From a virus: 64,000 nt of DNA. The notes below the pieces were generated by a model that was not told the origin of the DNA, did not search any database, and saw only the letters and a program-made list of their open reading frames with translations. How positions within the stretch are numbered: position 1 is the stretch's first letter; each line of letters starts with the position of its first letter. Position numbers and translations under genes: made by a program. The stretch spans positions 21,080 through 85,079 of the IMG/VR virus record IMGVR_UViG_3300031456_000001. One strand, written 5' to 3'. Shown in pieces: positions 1 through 7,895 of the stretch.

Positions 1-653
1 TACGAATTTGTGACACACCGCCCGTCCTTCGACACGGTACGTGAGCGGGGCCGCGTCTGCGTCGGCTCACTGTCGGCCCGCAGCATCGCAGGCCCCTCAG
101 CGCCTCCAGGAGCCCCCGGGGTGTCCGTACCCCCCGCCGGGGCGCCCTGGGCGCTCTGCGTGGCGCTGGCGGCCGCCGCCGGGGCTGTTGCGTCCTGGCT
201 GACCACCGGGCAGCCGCACCGTTCGACGTCACCGGGGGTCGCCCATGCCCCCCGCTTCTCGGCGCAGACGTGCCGCCGCCACCCGGCCGTGTCCAGCTGG
301 GGGTCGAACGCGTTCTGGGCCTGCCGGCGCGCCTTCAGGAACCCCGGTGAGGCGTCTTTCAGCAGCTCGTCGGCCTTCGGGTGGTAGTACAGCGCCCAGA
401 ACAGCCGCGCCCCGGCTTTCGCCTGGGAGGCTACCGGGGCTACGGGTCGGCCGGCGGCCACGTAGGGCCGTGGCACGTCGATCCGGTCGGCTGCGGCCCG
501 CAGCGCCGCGGCGGCGGCCGCCGGGTCTTCGGTGATGACCCGCAGCACGGTCCGGCTCGTGCCGGCGGCGTCGTCGTGCCGGTGCAGTTCCGCAGCCCAG
601 CGCACCTGTGGCGTCTCTTCGTCGGCCTGCCCGTCCAGTTCATTCTCACTCAC
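1..653 (-). CDS. Hypothetical protein, C-terminus cut by window edge
   Basis: At least 217 codons stay open from a GTG at 651-653 to base 1, with no stop before the edge. GGAG lies 8 nt before the GTG. The N-terminal third is acidic and predicted helical; the C-terminal part is rich in Ala, Pro, Gly and Thr and looks unstructured. Two close Cys (CGC) sit near residue 150. I recognise no family. It is the last visible gene of the minus-strand replication/modification operon but is separated from the upstream gene by an 88-bp gap carrying a diverged promoter-like element (690-719), so it may be transcribed separately. Confidence 0.6.
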   Translation of the reverse strand, partial: MSENELDGQADEETPQVRWAAELHRHDDAAGTSRTVLRVITEDPAAAAAALRAAADRIDVPRPYVAAGRPVAPVASQAKAGARLFWALYYHPKADELLKDASPGFLKARRQAQNAFDPQLDTAGWRRHVCAEKRGAWATPGDVERCGCPVVSQDATAPAAAASATQSAQGAPAGGTDTPGAPGGAEGPAMLRADSEPTQTRPRSRTVSKDGRCVTNS

Positions 654-685
654 CGCGTTGTCTCCGTCACTCTCTGTTCGCCGAT

Positions 686-719
686 TCCATATGTCCAGAA
701 TGTCACTTATGTGGATCAA
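686..719 (-). promoter_or_regulatory. Diverged copy of the recurrent promoter/operator element
   Basis: On the minus strand TTGATC (714-719) is followed by AAGTGACATTCTG. The second half matches the plus-strand copy at 16456-16485 (ATGACATTCTG). The -10 is unclear (ACATAT or GACATA around 689-695). It lies between the ParB-DUF5131 gene and the partial gene at the left edge. Confidence 0.35.
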
Positions 720-741
720 TTCCGCTAAGCGGACCGACCGG

Positions 742-2265
742 TCACCATCCGAGAATCAGCTGTTCTGCAGGTAGGGCAGGTGCTGGGTATTCGTCAGGCA
801 ATGTCATGCCGGGAGACTGGGGTCCCACCTGACCGAGAAGGTTGGGTTTCAGGTGGACCTTGCATCCGGCCTCCCTGGCCTGGGCGACGATGCGCGCCAC
901 CCATTCGAAGGGTGGCGCGAACGCTGGGACCACGCCGTTCGGCTGCCGTGTCTCGGTCTGTGCGCCGATGACTACCCAGTCGAACATCGAGAGGTCAGTG
1001 AATTCGAGGGGTTCCCGCAGTGGCTCCAGGGACAGCCAGCGAACGGCGACCCCTTCAATCTGGCGGAAGGCGTCTTCGGCGATCCGCACCCGCTTCTGCT
1101 CGTCCACCGAGGTGCCGATCCACGCTGTGGCGGGCAGTTGGAGTCCGACATAGCGTGACGGAAACTTGGTGAGCATGAGGTACTGCCAGCGCAGCTCCCG
1201 TGCGCAGGCGGTCAGTACCTGGTCGATCCACTCGTCAGGCACCCAACGACCGAACAGATCGGCCATGGAGCAAACGAAAACCCGCTGAAGACTGGAATCT
1301 CGGGCGATGTCGGCCGGCGAGGGAACCGTGGTGTTGACGGGGGCGTCGAGCCGCTCATGGTGGAACAAGGGGGTGAATCCGACGGGATAGGCGGCGGCAT
1401 AGCTGGGCTTGACGGCCAGTTCGCGGGCGTAGCAGTAGTCGCAGCCGTGCAGGCAGCCGGTTACCGGGTTCCAGGACCAGCCCGCCCACGAGATGCCTTC
1501 GCCGGTGGTCCGGTTGAACGTCGCCTTGGCCTTGGGCTGCGGGTAGGGCACTTCGCGGCCGGCGTGGGTGCGAAGGGTGAGCATGACGGGTCCGGACCGG
1601 CCGGTCGGTGCCGGTGTGGTCGGTTCCGGTTTCGGCTCGGCACGCAGCCGCCGGGTGGCCTGTTTCGCGGCGGCGTCCAGGGACATGGCACCGGACCGTA
1701 CGGCGGGGATCAGGTCGGGCGCGGCGCGCTCGACCTTTTTGGCCTGCTGGACGGAACGGCCGGAGGCGCCTACCGCAGCGGCGGCGCGTTCACGAGACTC
1801 GCGCTCACGGCGAGCCGGCGGCTCCGACGATCCAGCTTCCGGCAGGTCTGCCGGAAGCTCCGTCCGTTTTGCCGGTTCCGGAAACTTCGACCTGGCCTGA
1901 CCTGCTTCGCGCTGCCGCTCCTTCGCCTGCGGCGCGTACCGGCGCTCATACGCGAGCGCGATCACAGCCCGCTGCCCCGGGTTCAGGTGCCGTCGCTCCA
2001 CATTGGTCGAGATGATGTAGTCGGCGATCATCTGATCCGTGTAGCGCTCCGGCAGGTGTTCGAACACCGGATCAAGATTCGCCGCGAGGCAGGCCCGGTA
2101 ACGATTCCGCCCGTCAACCAGGGTGTTGCCGTCGTAGGTGAGGACGATGGGGCGACGAAGCCCCTGTCGCCGGATGTCGACGACGAGCGCCCCGAACTCC
2201 CCGCCCTCGATGAGTGGGAACTCATCCGCGAAAGGGTGGACCGCGTAGGGCCCGAGTGTCGTCAC
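742..2265 (-). CDS. ParB-like domain fused to phage Gp37/Gp68 (DUF5131) radical-SAM-like protein
   Basis: 507 aa from a GTG that overlaps the upstream stop by 4 nt (GTGA), with GAAGGAG 5 nt ahead; a longer in-frame start exists but would lie inside the upstream gene. Residues 1-110 form a ParB/Srx-type domain with the DGRNRYRAC motif at 51-59. A basic linker (115-215) follows. From about 245 the sequence is Gp37/Gp68-like, with TGCLHGCDYCYA at 269-280. The cysteines 271, 275 and 278 have CxxxCxxC spacing as in radical SAM enzymes. ParB-like domains in phages are associated with DNA binding or nicking and with base modification loci (family knowledge). A DNA-modifying role is inferred, supported by the TcmP-like neighbour. 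Confidence 0.8.
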   Translation of the reverse strand: MTTLGPYAVHPFADEFPLIEGGEFGALVVDIRRQGLRRPIVLTYDGNTLVDGRNRYRACLAANLDPVFEHLPERYTDQMIADYIISTNVERRHLNPGQRAVIALAYERRYAPQAKERQREAGQARSKFPEPAKRTELPADLPEAGSSEPPARRERESRERAAAAVGASGRSVQQAKKVERAAPDLIPAVRSGAMSLDAAAKQATRRLRAEPKPEPTTPAPTGRSGPVMLTLRTHAGREVPYPQPKAKATFNRTTGEGISWAGWSWNPVTGCLHGCDYCYARELAVKPSYAAAYPVGFTPLFHHERLDAPVNTTVPSPADIARDSSLQRVFVCSMADLFGRWVPDEWIDQVLTACARELRWQYLMLTKFPSRYVGLQLPATAWIGTSVDEQKRVRIAEDAFRQIEGVAVRWLSLEPLREPLEFTDLSMFDWVVIGAQTETRQPNGVVPAFAPPFEWVARIVAQAREAGCKVHLKPNLLGQVGPQSPGMTLPDEYPAPALPAEQLILGW

Positions 2266-3191
2266 ATCCGCTCCTTCTTCGTCAGGAACAGCTCGTCGAG
2301 CAGGGCGCGAAATCCTGCCGGATCGCGACGCAGCCACACCTTCCGCATCGTCATGCCGTGAGCGGTGAATGCTTTGTCGACATCGTCTTCAGCCCGCTCC
2401 CCCCAGGCGTTGGCCTCTTCCACCAGGTAGGCCCACTGCGAGTCGTCCCGCTCGATCGCCGCCAGCAGAAGATCGTGATGGGGGTACAGCCCGTCCGCCG
2501 CCTGCTGTACCAGTCCATACCACTGACCGCGCTCCTCGCGGTTGAGGCGCTTCAACCCTTTCGCGTTGCATCCCATCGTGGAGATCCCCCGGAACCAGGG
2601 GGTGCGCTCCCGGATCTCCGCCACAAAGGTGGGTCGCATGGCCCACGTGTTGATGGCGTTCGGGTCGTTGACCACGACGACGGCCGTACGTGCGGTGACA
2701 TCTTCGACGGAGGCTCCGGCGCCGTCCGCATTGAAACTCCTCACCTGCGAGTAGCCGCGCCACCAGTGGTCACCGTTCCAGCCGTAGGCCACCGACTCGC
2801 CCCGGCGACCCTCCAGGCGCGGCAGATGGTCGTGGAGATTCCCGTCGAGGCGGTCGAACGTGGCCGGCTGGATCTCATGCAGGCGAACCCTGATCCGCTT
2901 GTGTGCCGCCGTGGCATGGTAGGCCAGCAGGCCGGGTGAACAGTTCGACCACCATGGACCCTCGGCCAGGTACGGCACGCCGTCCCCCGCGGTCAGGTCA
3001 AGCCACAGATGCTCGTCGAACCCGCGGATATGCCTGCCCGCCCCCACCTCCCGACCGATCAGCCGGCCCATGAGCGCGTGCTTGGCCGGGGTCCGCACGC
3101 TGTGCCCGACATTCCGGCTTCCCCGCAGGGGTCGACGTTTCGACGTCACCCCTTCCCCCTCCCCGAAGGGCAGCTCGTCCTGCGGGGTCAT
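2262..3191 (-). CDS. TcmP-like protein (partner of three-Cys-motif Gp37/Gp68 proteins)
   Basis: 309 aa. The ATG overlaps the upstream stop (ATGA) and the last codon overlaps the next GTG. LWLDLTAGDGVPY (62-74) resembles the nucleotide-binding loop 1 of Rossmann methyltransferase-like folds. An acidic LHEIQP (104-109) and VVVVNDPN (about 167) sit where motifs II and IV would be. Proteins of the three-Cys-motif partner family (TcmP) are typically encoded beside Gp37/Gp68 (PF07505/DUF5131) proteins, which is exactly the arrangement here. Assignment rests on this context plus the LDxxAGxG motif; sequence similarity was not tested. The biochemical role of the pair is not established. Confidence 0.55.
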   Translation of the reverse strand: MTPQDELPFGEGEGVTSKRRPLRGSRNVGHSVRTPAKHALMGRLIGREVGAGRHIRGFDEHLWLDLTAGDGVPYLAEGPWWSNCSPGLLAYHATAAHKRIRVRLHEIQPATFDRLDGNLHDHLPRLEGRRGESVAYGWNGDHWWRGYSQVRSFNADGAGASVEDVTARTAVVVVNDPNAINTWAMRPTFVAEIRERTPWFRGISTMGCNAKGLKRLNREERGQWYGLVQQAADGLYPHHDLLLAAIERDDSQWAYLVEEANAWGERAEDDVDKAFTAHGMTMRKVWLRRDPAGFRALLDELFLTKKERM

Positions 3192-3346
3192 GTCGTCGTC
3201 ACCCGCTCGGCGTGCTCCTTCTCCCTGACGATCATCTGCTCGACGAACTCCGTCACCGACATCCGGCGCCGCAACGCCTCGATCTTCAACCACTCCAACG
3301 TGCTCAGCCGCAGCCGTAGCGACGTGGGCCTGCGTTCCTCATCCAT
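3188..3346 (-). CDS. Ribbon-helix-helix (CopG/Arc-type) DNA-binding protein
   Basis: 52 aa. PTSLRLRLSTLEWLKIEALR (7-26) gives a short beta strand followed by a helix, and MSVTEFVEQMI (29-39) the second helix, as in CopG/Arc/MetJ repressors that bind as dimers. It is the first gene after the origin-like gap and overlaps the TcmP-like gene (ATGA). It could repress its own operon from the inverted repeats just upstream, or act at the origin. It could also be an antitoxin, but no toxin-like partner is adjacent. Confidence 0.7.
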   Translation of the reverse strand: MDEERRPTSLRLRLSTLEWLKIEALRRRMSVTEFVEQMIVREKEHAERVTTT

Positions 3347-3696
3347 GTCGCGAAACTATCACGTCGCGAGGGTGGTTCGAACGCCCCCCGAACGTATGGC
3401 CCCCACCCGGCCCGCACACGTTCACCACTTCTAAAGAGTGGTGAAACGTGTGTGCGGGTGTGTGCCGGCGTGTGTGAGGTGCCGTGTGCGTATCTGACCT
3501 GGGGAAATGAAGATCGCGTGTGAGGGCGTGTGACCCCTCGTATGCGGATCATGGGGTCACACGCGTGTGCGGAGTGTAGGCAGACTACGCATGAGGCTGA
3601 GTTTTACCTGGTCAGCATGCATGCTTGATCAACTAGCCGTTTCCACATGATGGGAAACGGTCATTTCGCTGTGATGCGTTATCCACAAGTGATCCA
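3347..3696. other. Origin-like / regulatory intergenic region
   Basis: 350 bp with no credible gene, lying between the RepA-like ATPase and the RHH protein. It contains a perfect DnaA-type 9-mer TTATCCACA at 3679-3687 and a weaker GTTTCCACA at 3639-3647. It also holds three inverted repeats: 3411-3429 with 3437-3458 (CACGTTCACCACT arms), 3528-3537 with 3553-3562 (GTGTGACCCC arms) and 3637-3644 with 3653-3660 (CCGTTTCC arms). A GCATGCATGC palindrome lies at 3615-3624, with many GTGTG runs. The stretch 3600-3690 is less GC-rich than its surroundings. An origin of replication is inferred; operators for the adjacent regulators are an alternative. Confidence 0.5.
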
Positions 3697-5043
3697 CTAG
3701 AACAGCGTCCCCCCGAGCCCGTCCTCCTGCCGGCCGCCGTGCGGCTGCGGCGGCTGCATGCCGAGCACCACCCGCCAACGCTTCAGGTTGTCGGCCCGGT
3801 CTGGCGCCATCTCCAACACACCCTGCTTCATCCGCGTGTTGAGCTGATTACGGGCCGCATTCACGCTCAGGCCGACATACCGGGCATAGTCGCCTGCGGT
3901 GATCCCGCCCGCACCTGCCCCCTTGATCCAGGCGATCGGGTTGAGGTGGACGGAGGCGCCCATCGTGCCCTCCGTCTTGTCCACGGTCACCTCCTGCTCG
4001 GCGATGAACTCCCCCGGCGACTTCACCTGACGCACGTGCACCAACGTCGAGCCCTCCTCGTCGACCCACATCGACACCACCGACCCGGCCCCGGCCGTCA
4101 ACCAGCGCGAGCCGTACACGTCGTCGATGCCGTTGGTCCGCTGCTGCCCCTGCTGGATCTTCCGGTTGTGGTGATCCTCGACCCACTGCATGCCCCGGGC
4201 CACACACTCCTGCCTGGCCCGGTTGTAGCCGTTCGCCGACTCGTCGTCCGACGGCTTCGGGCAGTAGTCCTTCACGCTGTCCACGAACACGTCCGAACAC
4301 TTGTGCGGCTGCGCCTGCGCCATGTCCGCCAGGGCGTCCTTCTCCGTGGTCAGGTCGAACGGCAGCGGCCCGTCATGCACCAGCAGATGATCACGCAGCA
4401 CGTCGGCCATCCAGTCCCGCCGGTGCCGGCGCATCGCCCGCCGGATCTGCCGCGGCCGGTCCCCGGCCAGGTACAGCACCAGCCCGGCCAGGTCCATGGG
4501 CCGCACCGGCATGCCCAGCACCGCCCCCCAGTCGTCGGGGTGGTCGTCGGGGCCGACCCGCCGGTGGTCAGCGCGGGGCCGCCCGTCCGGCCCGAGGAGA
4601 CCCAGCCGGGCGAACACCAGCAGATGCGACAGCGTCGACTTGAACACGCCGTTGCCGCCGAACAGCATCAGCGGCTCCCCGGGCGCCCACACCACACCGC
4701 CGCCGGGCGCCCCCCACACCTGCTCGTCGCCGTCGGCGTCTTCGGCGAGGAACTCCCACCCGTCGAGGAGGCGCAGTTTCCGGGCCGCCCGCAGCGCCGC
4801 GAACTCTTCGGCGTCGATCTCCTTGCGGACCCTGCGCCGGTTGCGTTCCGATTTGCGCTGCCGGGCCAGCTCGCGTTGCTCCTCCGCGTCGGCGAGCTGC
4901 CTCCGGCGCTCCTCCTCCTCCTCGGCGGTGAGGCCCGACTCGGTATCCGGCGGCGGGCCGTTCGACGGGTTGTCGGGCTGACCACCGGGGGGCGTGTCGC
5001 CTTCAGCGGCCGACCAGTCGAACGGGGGGGCGTCGTCGGTCAC
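3697..5043 (-). CDS. RepA-like AAA ATPase / helicase-type replication protein
   Basis: 448 aa from a GTG overlapping the primase stop (GTGA). Residues 1-80 are acidic then basic and likely disordered or coiled-coil. Residues 105-300 form a RecA/AAA_25-type ATPase with Walker A GGNGVFKST at 129-137 and a Walker B-like DVFVDSVKD further on. The C-terminus carries a winged-helix-like stretch (ITAGDYARYVGLSVNAARNQ). RepA/RSF1010-type ATPases act as replicative helicases or loaders beside prim-pol primases, which is the arrangement here. The gene ends 10 nt past the DnaA-like box of the adjacent origin-like region. Confidence 0.75.
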   Translation of the reverse strand: MTDDAPPFDWSAAEGDTPPGGQPDNPSNGPPPDTESGLTAEEEEERRRQLADAEEQRELARQRKSERNRRRVRKEIDAEEFAALRAARKLRLLDGWEFLAEDADGDEQVWGAPGGGVVWAPGEPLMLFGGNGVFKSTLSHLLVFARLGLLGPDGRPRADHRRVGPDDHPDDWGAVLGMPVRPMDLAGLVLYLAGDRPRQIRRAMRRHRRDWMADVLRDHLLVHDGPLPFDLTTEKDALADMAQAQPHKCSDVFVDSVKDYCPKPSDDESANGYNRARQECVARGMQWVEDHHNRKIQQGQQRTNGIDDVYGSRWLTAGAGSVVSMWVDEEGSTLVHVRQVKSPGEFIAEQEVTVDKTEGTMGASVHLNPIAWIKGAGAGGITAGDYARYVGLSVNAARNQLNTRMKQGVLEMAPDRADNLKRWRVVLGMQPPQPHGGRQEDGLGGTLF

Positions 5044-5918
5044 ACGCCACCACCGAGGATCTTGCCGGTGGCCGATGCGATGGTCTTGCGGACCTCGGCG
5101 TCGCCGAGCCCGGACAGGATGGCCTCCGAGCGCAGGTCGCCGAGCCGGTCGGTGCCGTAGCCGGATTCGAGAATGCGGCACGCGGCCCAGTACAGCGACT
5201 CGTTGCGGTTGCCGGCGGTCTGCTGCGCGAACCAGCGGATGAGCGGTTCCGCATGGTCGGTGAAGGCCGTCTGTGTCAGGTCGCGCGGCGGCGGCGGCGG
5301 GTTCAGGAAGTCGCGCACGTCCAGCCAGGACAGCAGTCCGTCTTTAGCCAGGTCGAACCACGACCACCGGTAGAACAGCGGCCCAACCTGCGAGCAGGGC
5401 GCGGCCACATAGCCGCCGCAGGAACGGAAGTCGATGCCGTGTTTCTTCAGGCAGGCCGACTGCTGGCCGGTGCCGTCGTAGTAGAAGTGCCAGCCGCCGG
5501 ACGGGGTGACGACCGCGGCGAACGCCCCGGTGGTCAGCCCGACCTCACGGAGCCGCCCGAACGACACCTTGCCGGGGGCGCCGCCTTTGACGTCCACGTC
5601 GAGCACGTCCGGCGACGAGGTGCCCGGCCCGCCGGGGGAGCCGGTGGCGATGCCGATGTTGCACCGCGGGTCCCGCGCCCACCACCGGGCCACCCGTTCG
5701 ACGTCGGCGGTGGCGTCTTTGAAGCCGTGGCCGAGCCGGCCGCAGACCTGACCACCGGGGCAGGCGGCCTGTTCGGCGTCGTCGGCGTGGGCACGGCGGA
5801 ACCGGGGGACTTTGCCGCCGGGGACGAGGGGGAACACCCGCCAGCCGAGGACGGCGTATGCGGCGGCCGCCCCGGCGAGGGTCTCCGGCAGTTCGGTGGC
5901 GGTGCTGACGCTGCCCAT
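5040..5918 (-). CDS. Bifunctional DNA primase/polymerase (prim-pol)
   Basis: 292 aa; ATG with GGGAGA about 7 nt upstream. The prim-pol fold is indicated by the N-terminal LGWRVFPLVPGGKVP, the metal-binding LDVDVKG (D107, D109), TPSGGWHFYY (138-147) and GGYVAAPCS (168-176). It would synthesise primers for phage replication, working with the adjacent RepA-like ATPase, whose start overlaps its stop. Four Cys near 53-59 and 155-167 are unusual but do not form a clear zinc site. The length suits a stand-alone prim-pol without a fused helicase. Confidence 0.88.
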   Translation of the reverse strand: MGSVSTATELPETLAGAAAAYAVLGWRVFPLVPGGKVPRFRRAHADDAEQAACPGGQVCGRLGHGFKDATADVERVARWWARDPRCNIGIATGSPGGPGTSSPDVLDVDVKGGAPGKVSFGRLREVGLTTGAFAAVVTPSGGWHFYYDGTGQQSACLKKHGIDFRSCGGYVAAPCSQVGPLFYRWSWFDLAKDGLLSWLDVRDFLNPPPPPRDLTQTAFTDHAEPLIRWFAQQTAGNRNESLYWAACRILESGYGTDRLGDLRSEAILSGLGDAEVRKTIASATGKILGGGV

Positions 5919-5987
5919 CTATGCTCTCCCTGCTGGCTACGAATGGGTGTTCGGGGGCTGCCGCCTGGATCGCGGTGGCCCCCACTG

Positions 5988-6215
5988 CTACCGGCGGTAG
6001 AACGCCCCGACCTCCACCCCGTACAGCCCGGCGAGCACGCCGAGGATCGACGAGGGTACATCGATGAGGCCGGTCTCGTATTTGCCGACGGTCACCCAGT
6101 GCCGGTCGATGTGGGCGGCGACGTCGCGCAGGCTCATGCCGGCCCGGTCGCGCGCGGCGCGCAGGGCGTCACGGTCCAGGACGTGGACAGGGTGGAGTGC
6201 CGCCGGAGCGGTCAT
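5988..6215 (-). CDS. XRE-family helix-turn-helix regulator
   Basis: 75 aa; ATG with GAAAGG upstream. A Cro/CI-type HTH spans about 17-70: ALRAARDRAGMSLRDVAAHI, then a recognition helix DRHWVTVGKYETG. It lies first in the minus-strand replication operon, 69 bp upstream of the primase, so it likely autoregulates or controls that operon. It is too short to have the dimerisation domain of a full CI repressor, so it may be a Cro-like or accessory regulator. Confidence 0.85.
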   Translation of the reverse strand: MTAPAALHPVHVLDRDALRAARDRAGMSLRDVAAHIDRHWVTVGKYETGLIDVPSSILGVLAGLYGVEVGAFYRR

Positions 6216-6660
6216 GGGGGTGCCTTTCGGTCATCTCGCCAGGGGGCGATCACGTCGAGGGATGCGAGCCTAACCGAACCCCGCCCGTAAGGCCAGGGGC
6301 TACAGGGCCGTGTCGCCGGGGCCCGGCTGCCGGTCTGGCCGCTGGCCAGGATCGGCCTGACCCGGCTACCATCGGTCGTAGATCGGGTTGGTCTCCGCCC
6401 CGTTGATCGGTGTGTGTGACCTGCTGGTTCCTTTCTTGTGGTGGGAGAGGGAGAACCCCCGCCGTTCCCTTACGAGGGGCGCGACGGGGGTTCTCCGTGT
6501 CCGGGGCCGATGTGCCGCGGGTGGTGTCGGCAAGTCGATGTGCCGCGGGCGGCTGCTGACAGGGCATGTCGGGCCGGCGGGGACGGGGTAGCAACCAGGC
6601 AGGTCGGTTGAGACTGCAGCGGTCCGTCGGGTAAGGCCGGGGTGCCCGGGGGGAGGCTAG
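6216..6660. other. Intergenic region with hairpin and repeated motifs, no gene
   Basis: 445 bp without a convincing gene. It includes a 12-bp perfect hairpin (6450-6496), two copies of GATGTGCCGCGGG (6508-6550 zone) and GGCAAGTCGATG at 6529-6540. The complement of the last, CATCGACTTGCC, recurs as CATCGACTTACC upstream of the plus-strand gene at 19506. Read on the minus strand the segment 6500-6660 is C-rich and G-poor, like the other leaders of this phage. Confidence 0.5.
6450..6496 (-). terminator. Terminator-like hairpin
   Basis: GGAGAACCCCCG (6450-6461) pairs perfectly with CGGGGGTTCTCC (6485-6496) around a 23-nt loop. There is no U-tract on either side, so termination would not be of the classical intrinsic type. 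It lies between the small membrane protein gene and the replication operon. Confidence 0.5.
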
Positions 6661-6879
6661 TCAGAGGGCGAGGAGCAGGCCGAGTACGGCGACGGCGGCG
6701 AGGATGACGACGACGGCGAAGTCGGCGTAGCCGGGCAGCGTCGCGGCGGCGGGTGTCGCAGCGGGCAGGGGCGGGAAGGGCGGGCATGTCGCGGGGGAAG
6801 GGGGTGGCGGGTCGGCGTTCACCGCGGGTCGGGTCGACGTGTCGGCGGAACCGTGGTGGATAGGTGAGTCGGTCGGCAT
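6661..6879 (-). CDS. Small membrane protein, unknown function
   Basis: 72 aa from an ATG with AGGAG 5 nt upstream. The first 45 residues are Pro-, Thr- and Ala-rich and hydrophilic. Residues 51-72 form one hydrophobic segment (YADFAVVVILAAVAVLGLLLAL) that ends at the C-terminus, as in a tail-anchored protein. It lies at the end of a minus-strand leader of 371 bp with repeated CCGACATGCC-type motifs. No family recognised. Confidence 0.5.
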   Translation of the reverse strand: MPTDSPIHHGSADTSTRPAVNADPPPPSPATCPPFPPLPAATPAAATLPGYADFAVVVILAAVAVLGLLLAL

Positions 6880-7250
6880 GTCGGCTCCTGGTTGGGACGT
6901 CCGGACGGGGGTGGTCGGTCGGGCCGGGGTGATGGGGTCGGATCGATGGCACGGTACGTCGGCGGGGTCGCGGGTCGGGGGTGTTCTTGCGGGGCCCGTC
7001 GTCGCGAGGTGGGCTCGGCAAGGCGTGTCGGATCGCAGAGAGTGGGTGCGGGTCGTCGGTGTGGGCTTGTGCGGGAAGGCGTGTCGGTGCGGGCCCGGGA
7101 TGGCATGTCGACCGGTGTGTATCGGCAAGGAATGTGACCGGAAAAGGCCGTCGGGGCATGTCGGGTGGATGTGTGGCGCCGGAAAGGTCGGGGGGCGGGG
7201 CGGGCCGGGAAGTCGAGCCGGGTACGGGGTGGGAAGGCTGGTCGGCACGT
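6880..7250 (-). other. C-rich, G-poor leader with repeated YCGACAYGCC motifs
   Basis: 371 bp between two minus-strand genes. A frame is open through it but has no ribosome binding site or conserved look. In the minus sense it is strongly C-rich and G-poor and repeats YCGACAYGCC-like words (near 6875, 7020, 7085, 7105, 7157). It may be an unstructured 5' leader, a Rho utilisation-type segment or a binding array. Confidence 0.4.
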
Positions 7251-7595
7251 TCAGGCCGGCGGTGCGGGTTTCCAGTCGGGGTGGTGGTGGGTGCTGTAGC
7301 AGCCGACGGCGTGCAGCCAGGACCGGCACCGCGCGCACCACACCATCGGCGCCGCCACGGTGGCGATCTCCTGCACCGGCCGGGTGCCGTCGCGCCGCGG
7401 GTCGGGGGCGAACTGGGCCGGGTCGGGTATCCGCTGGTCGGGCATGCGGTGGTCGCGGCCGCCGCAGCCGGCACAGTCGGCGTCGGTGGCCGTCGAGGCG
7501 TCCGGGGTGGTGTCGCGTTCTGCGGTGAACGCGAGCCGCCCGACGAGCCGGGCCAGGTCGAGCCGCGGGAACGGCATGGGCAACGGGGACCGCAT
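7251..7595 (-). CDS. Hypothetical zinc-ribbon-like protein
   Basis: 114 aa; the ATG comes 1 nt after the upstream stop and has GAGAGGAC upstream. Two cysteine pairs are visible: DCAGCGGRD (about 39-47) and WCARCRSW (86-93), followed by C100 and a HHH run near 105. A zinc-stabilised fold is inferred. It is coupled to the 78-aa gene before it. Function unknown. Confidence 0.6.
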   Translation of the reverse strand: MRSPLPMPFPRLDLARLVGRLAFTAERDTTPDASTATDADCAGCGGRDHRMPDQRIPDPAQFAPDPRRDGTRPVQEIATVAAPMVWCARCRSWLHAVGCYSTHHHPDWKPAPPA

Positions 7596-7596
7596 T

Positions 7597-7833
7597 TCAG
7601 TCCTCTCTGGTGAACTGCTTGAACTCCAGCTCGTCGACCTGGTCGATGTCGAGGCTGAACCGGACCGGGTACTTGTTGAGGTGTGTGGTGTAGCCGGAGC
7701 ACTGGATGCAGAGGTCGGTGCCCGGCTCGTATTCGCCGTCGGCGAGCAGCGCGCGGGCCTCCTCCTCCGTGTCGGCGTGGATCTCGACGGATATCGATCC
7801 GGTGATCGGTAGGTCCAACTTCCAGACGGTCAT
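7597..7833 (-). CDS. Hypothetical protein
   Basis: 78 aa. The ATG before TVWKLDL is chosen over a longer frame because it leaves room for a leader behind the promoter at 7865-7894 and has purine-rich GGAGCG upstream. The sequence is acidic with a likely beta-strand start and an alpha segment (TEEEARALLADGEY), then a CIQC pair. The pattern of alternating strands and an EARALL helix resembles small phage proteins of unknown role. First gene of a two-gene unit. Confidence 0.6.
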   Translation of the reverse strand: MTVWKLDLPITGSISVEIHADTEEEARALLADGEYEPGTDLCIQCSGYTTHLNKYPVRFSLDIDQVDELEFKQFTRED

Positions 7834-7864
7834 CGCTTCCGCTCCTTCGCGTGGTGGAAACCCC

Positions 7865-7894
7865 ACAGTAGCAAAGTGTCATGCGGTGTGTCAA
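7865..7894 (-). promoter_or_regulatory. Promoter of the recurrent TTGACA family
   Basis: TTGACA (7889-7894), 18-nt spacer containing a second TGACA, then TACTGT (7865-7870). It drives the genes ending at 7597 and 7251. The -35 sits 2 nt from the stop of the upstream gene. Confidence 0.7.
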
Positions 7895-7895
7895 T

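Noticed and set aside
3188-3346. Antitoxin of a toxin-antitoxin pair
   Set aside because: The RHH protein has no toxin-like neighbour; the overlapping gene is the TcmP-like protein.
6880-7250. Extension of the membrane protein gene through the leader (a 226-codon frame)
   Set aside because: The added part is Pro/Thr/Arg low complexity with repeats. A good Shine-Dalgarno sits before the ATG at 6879.
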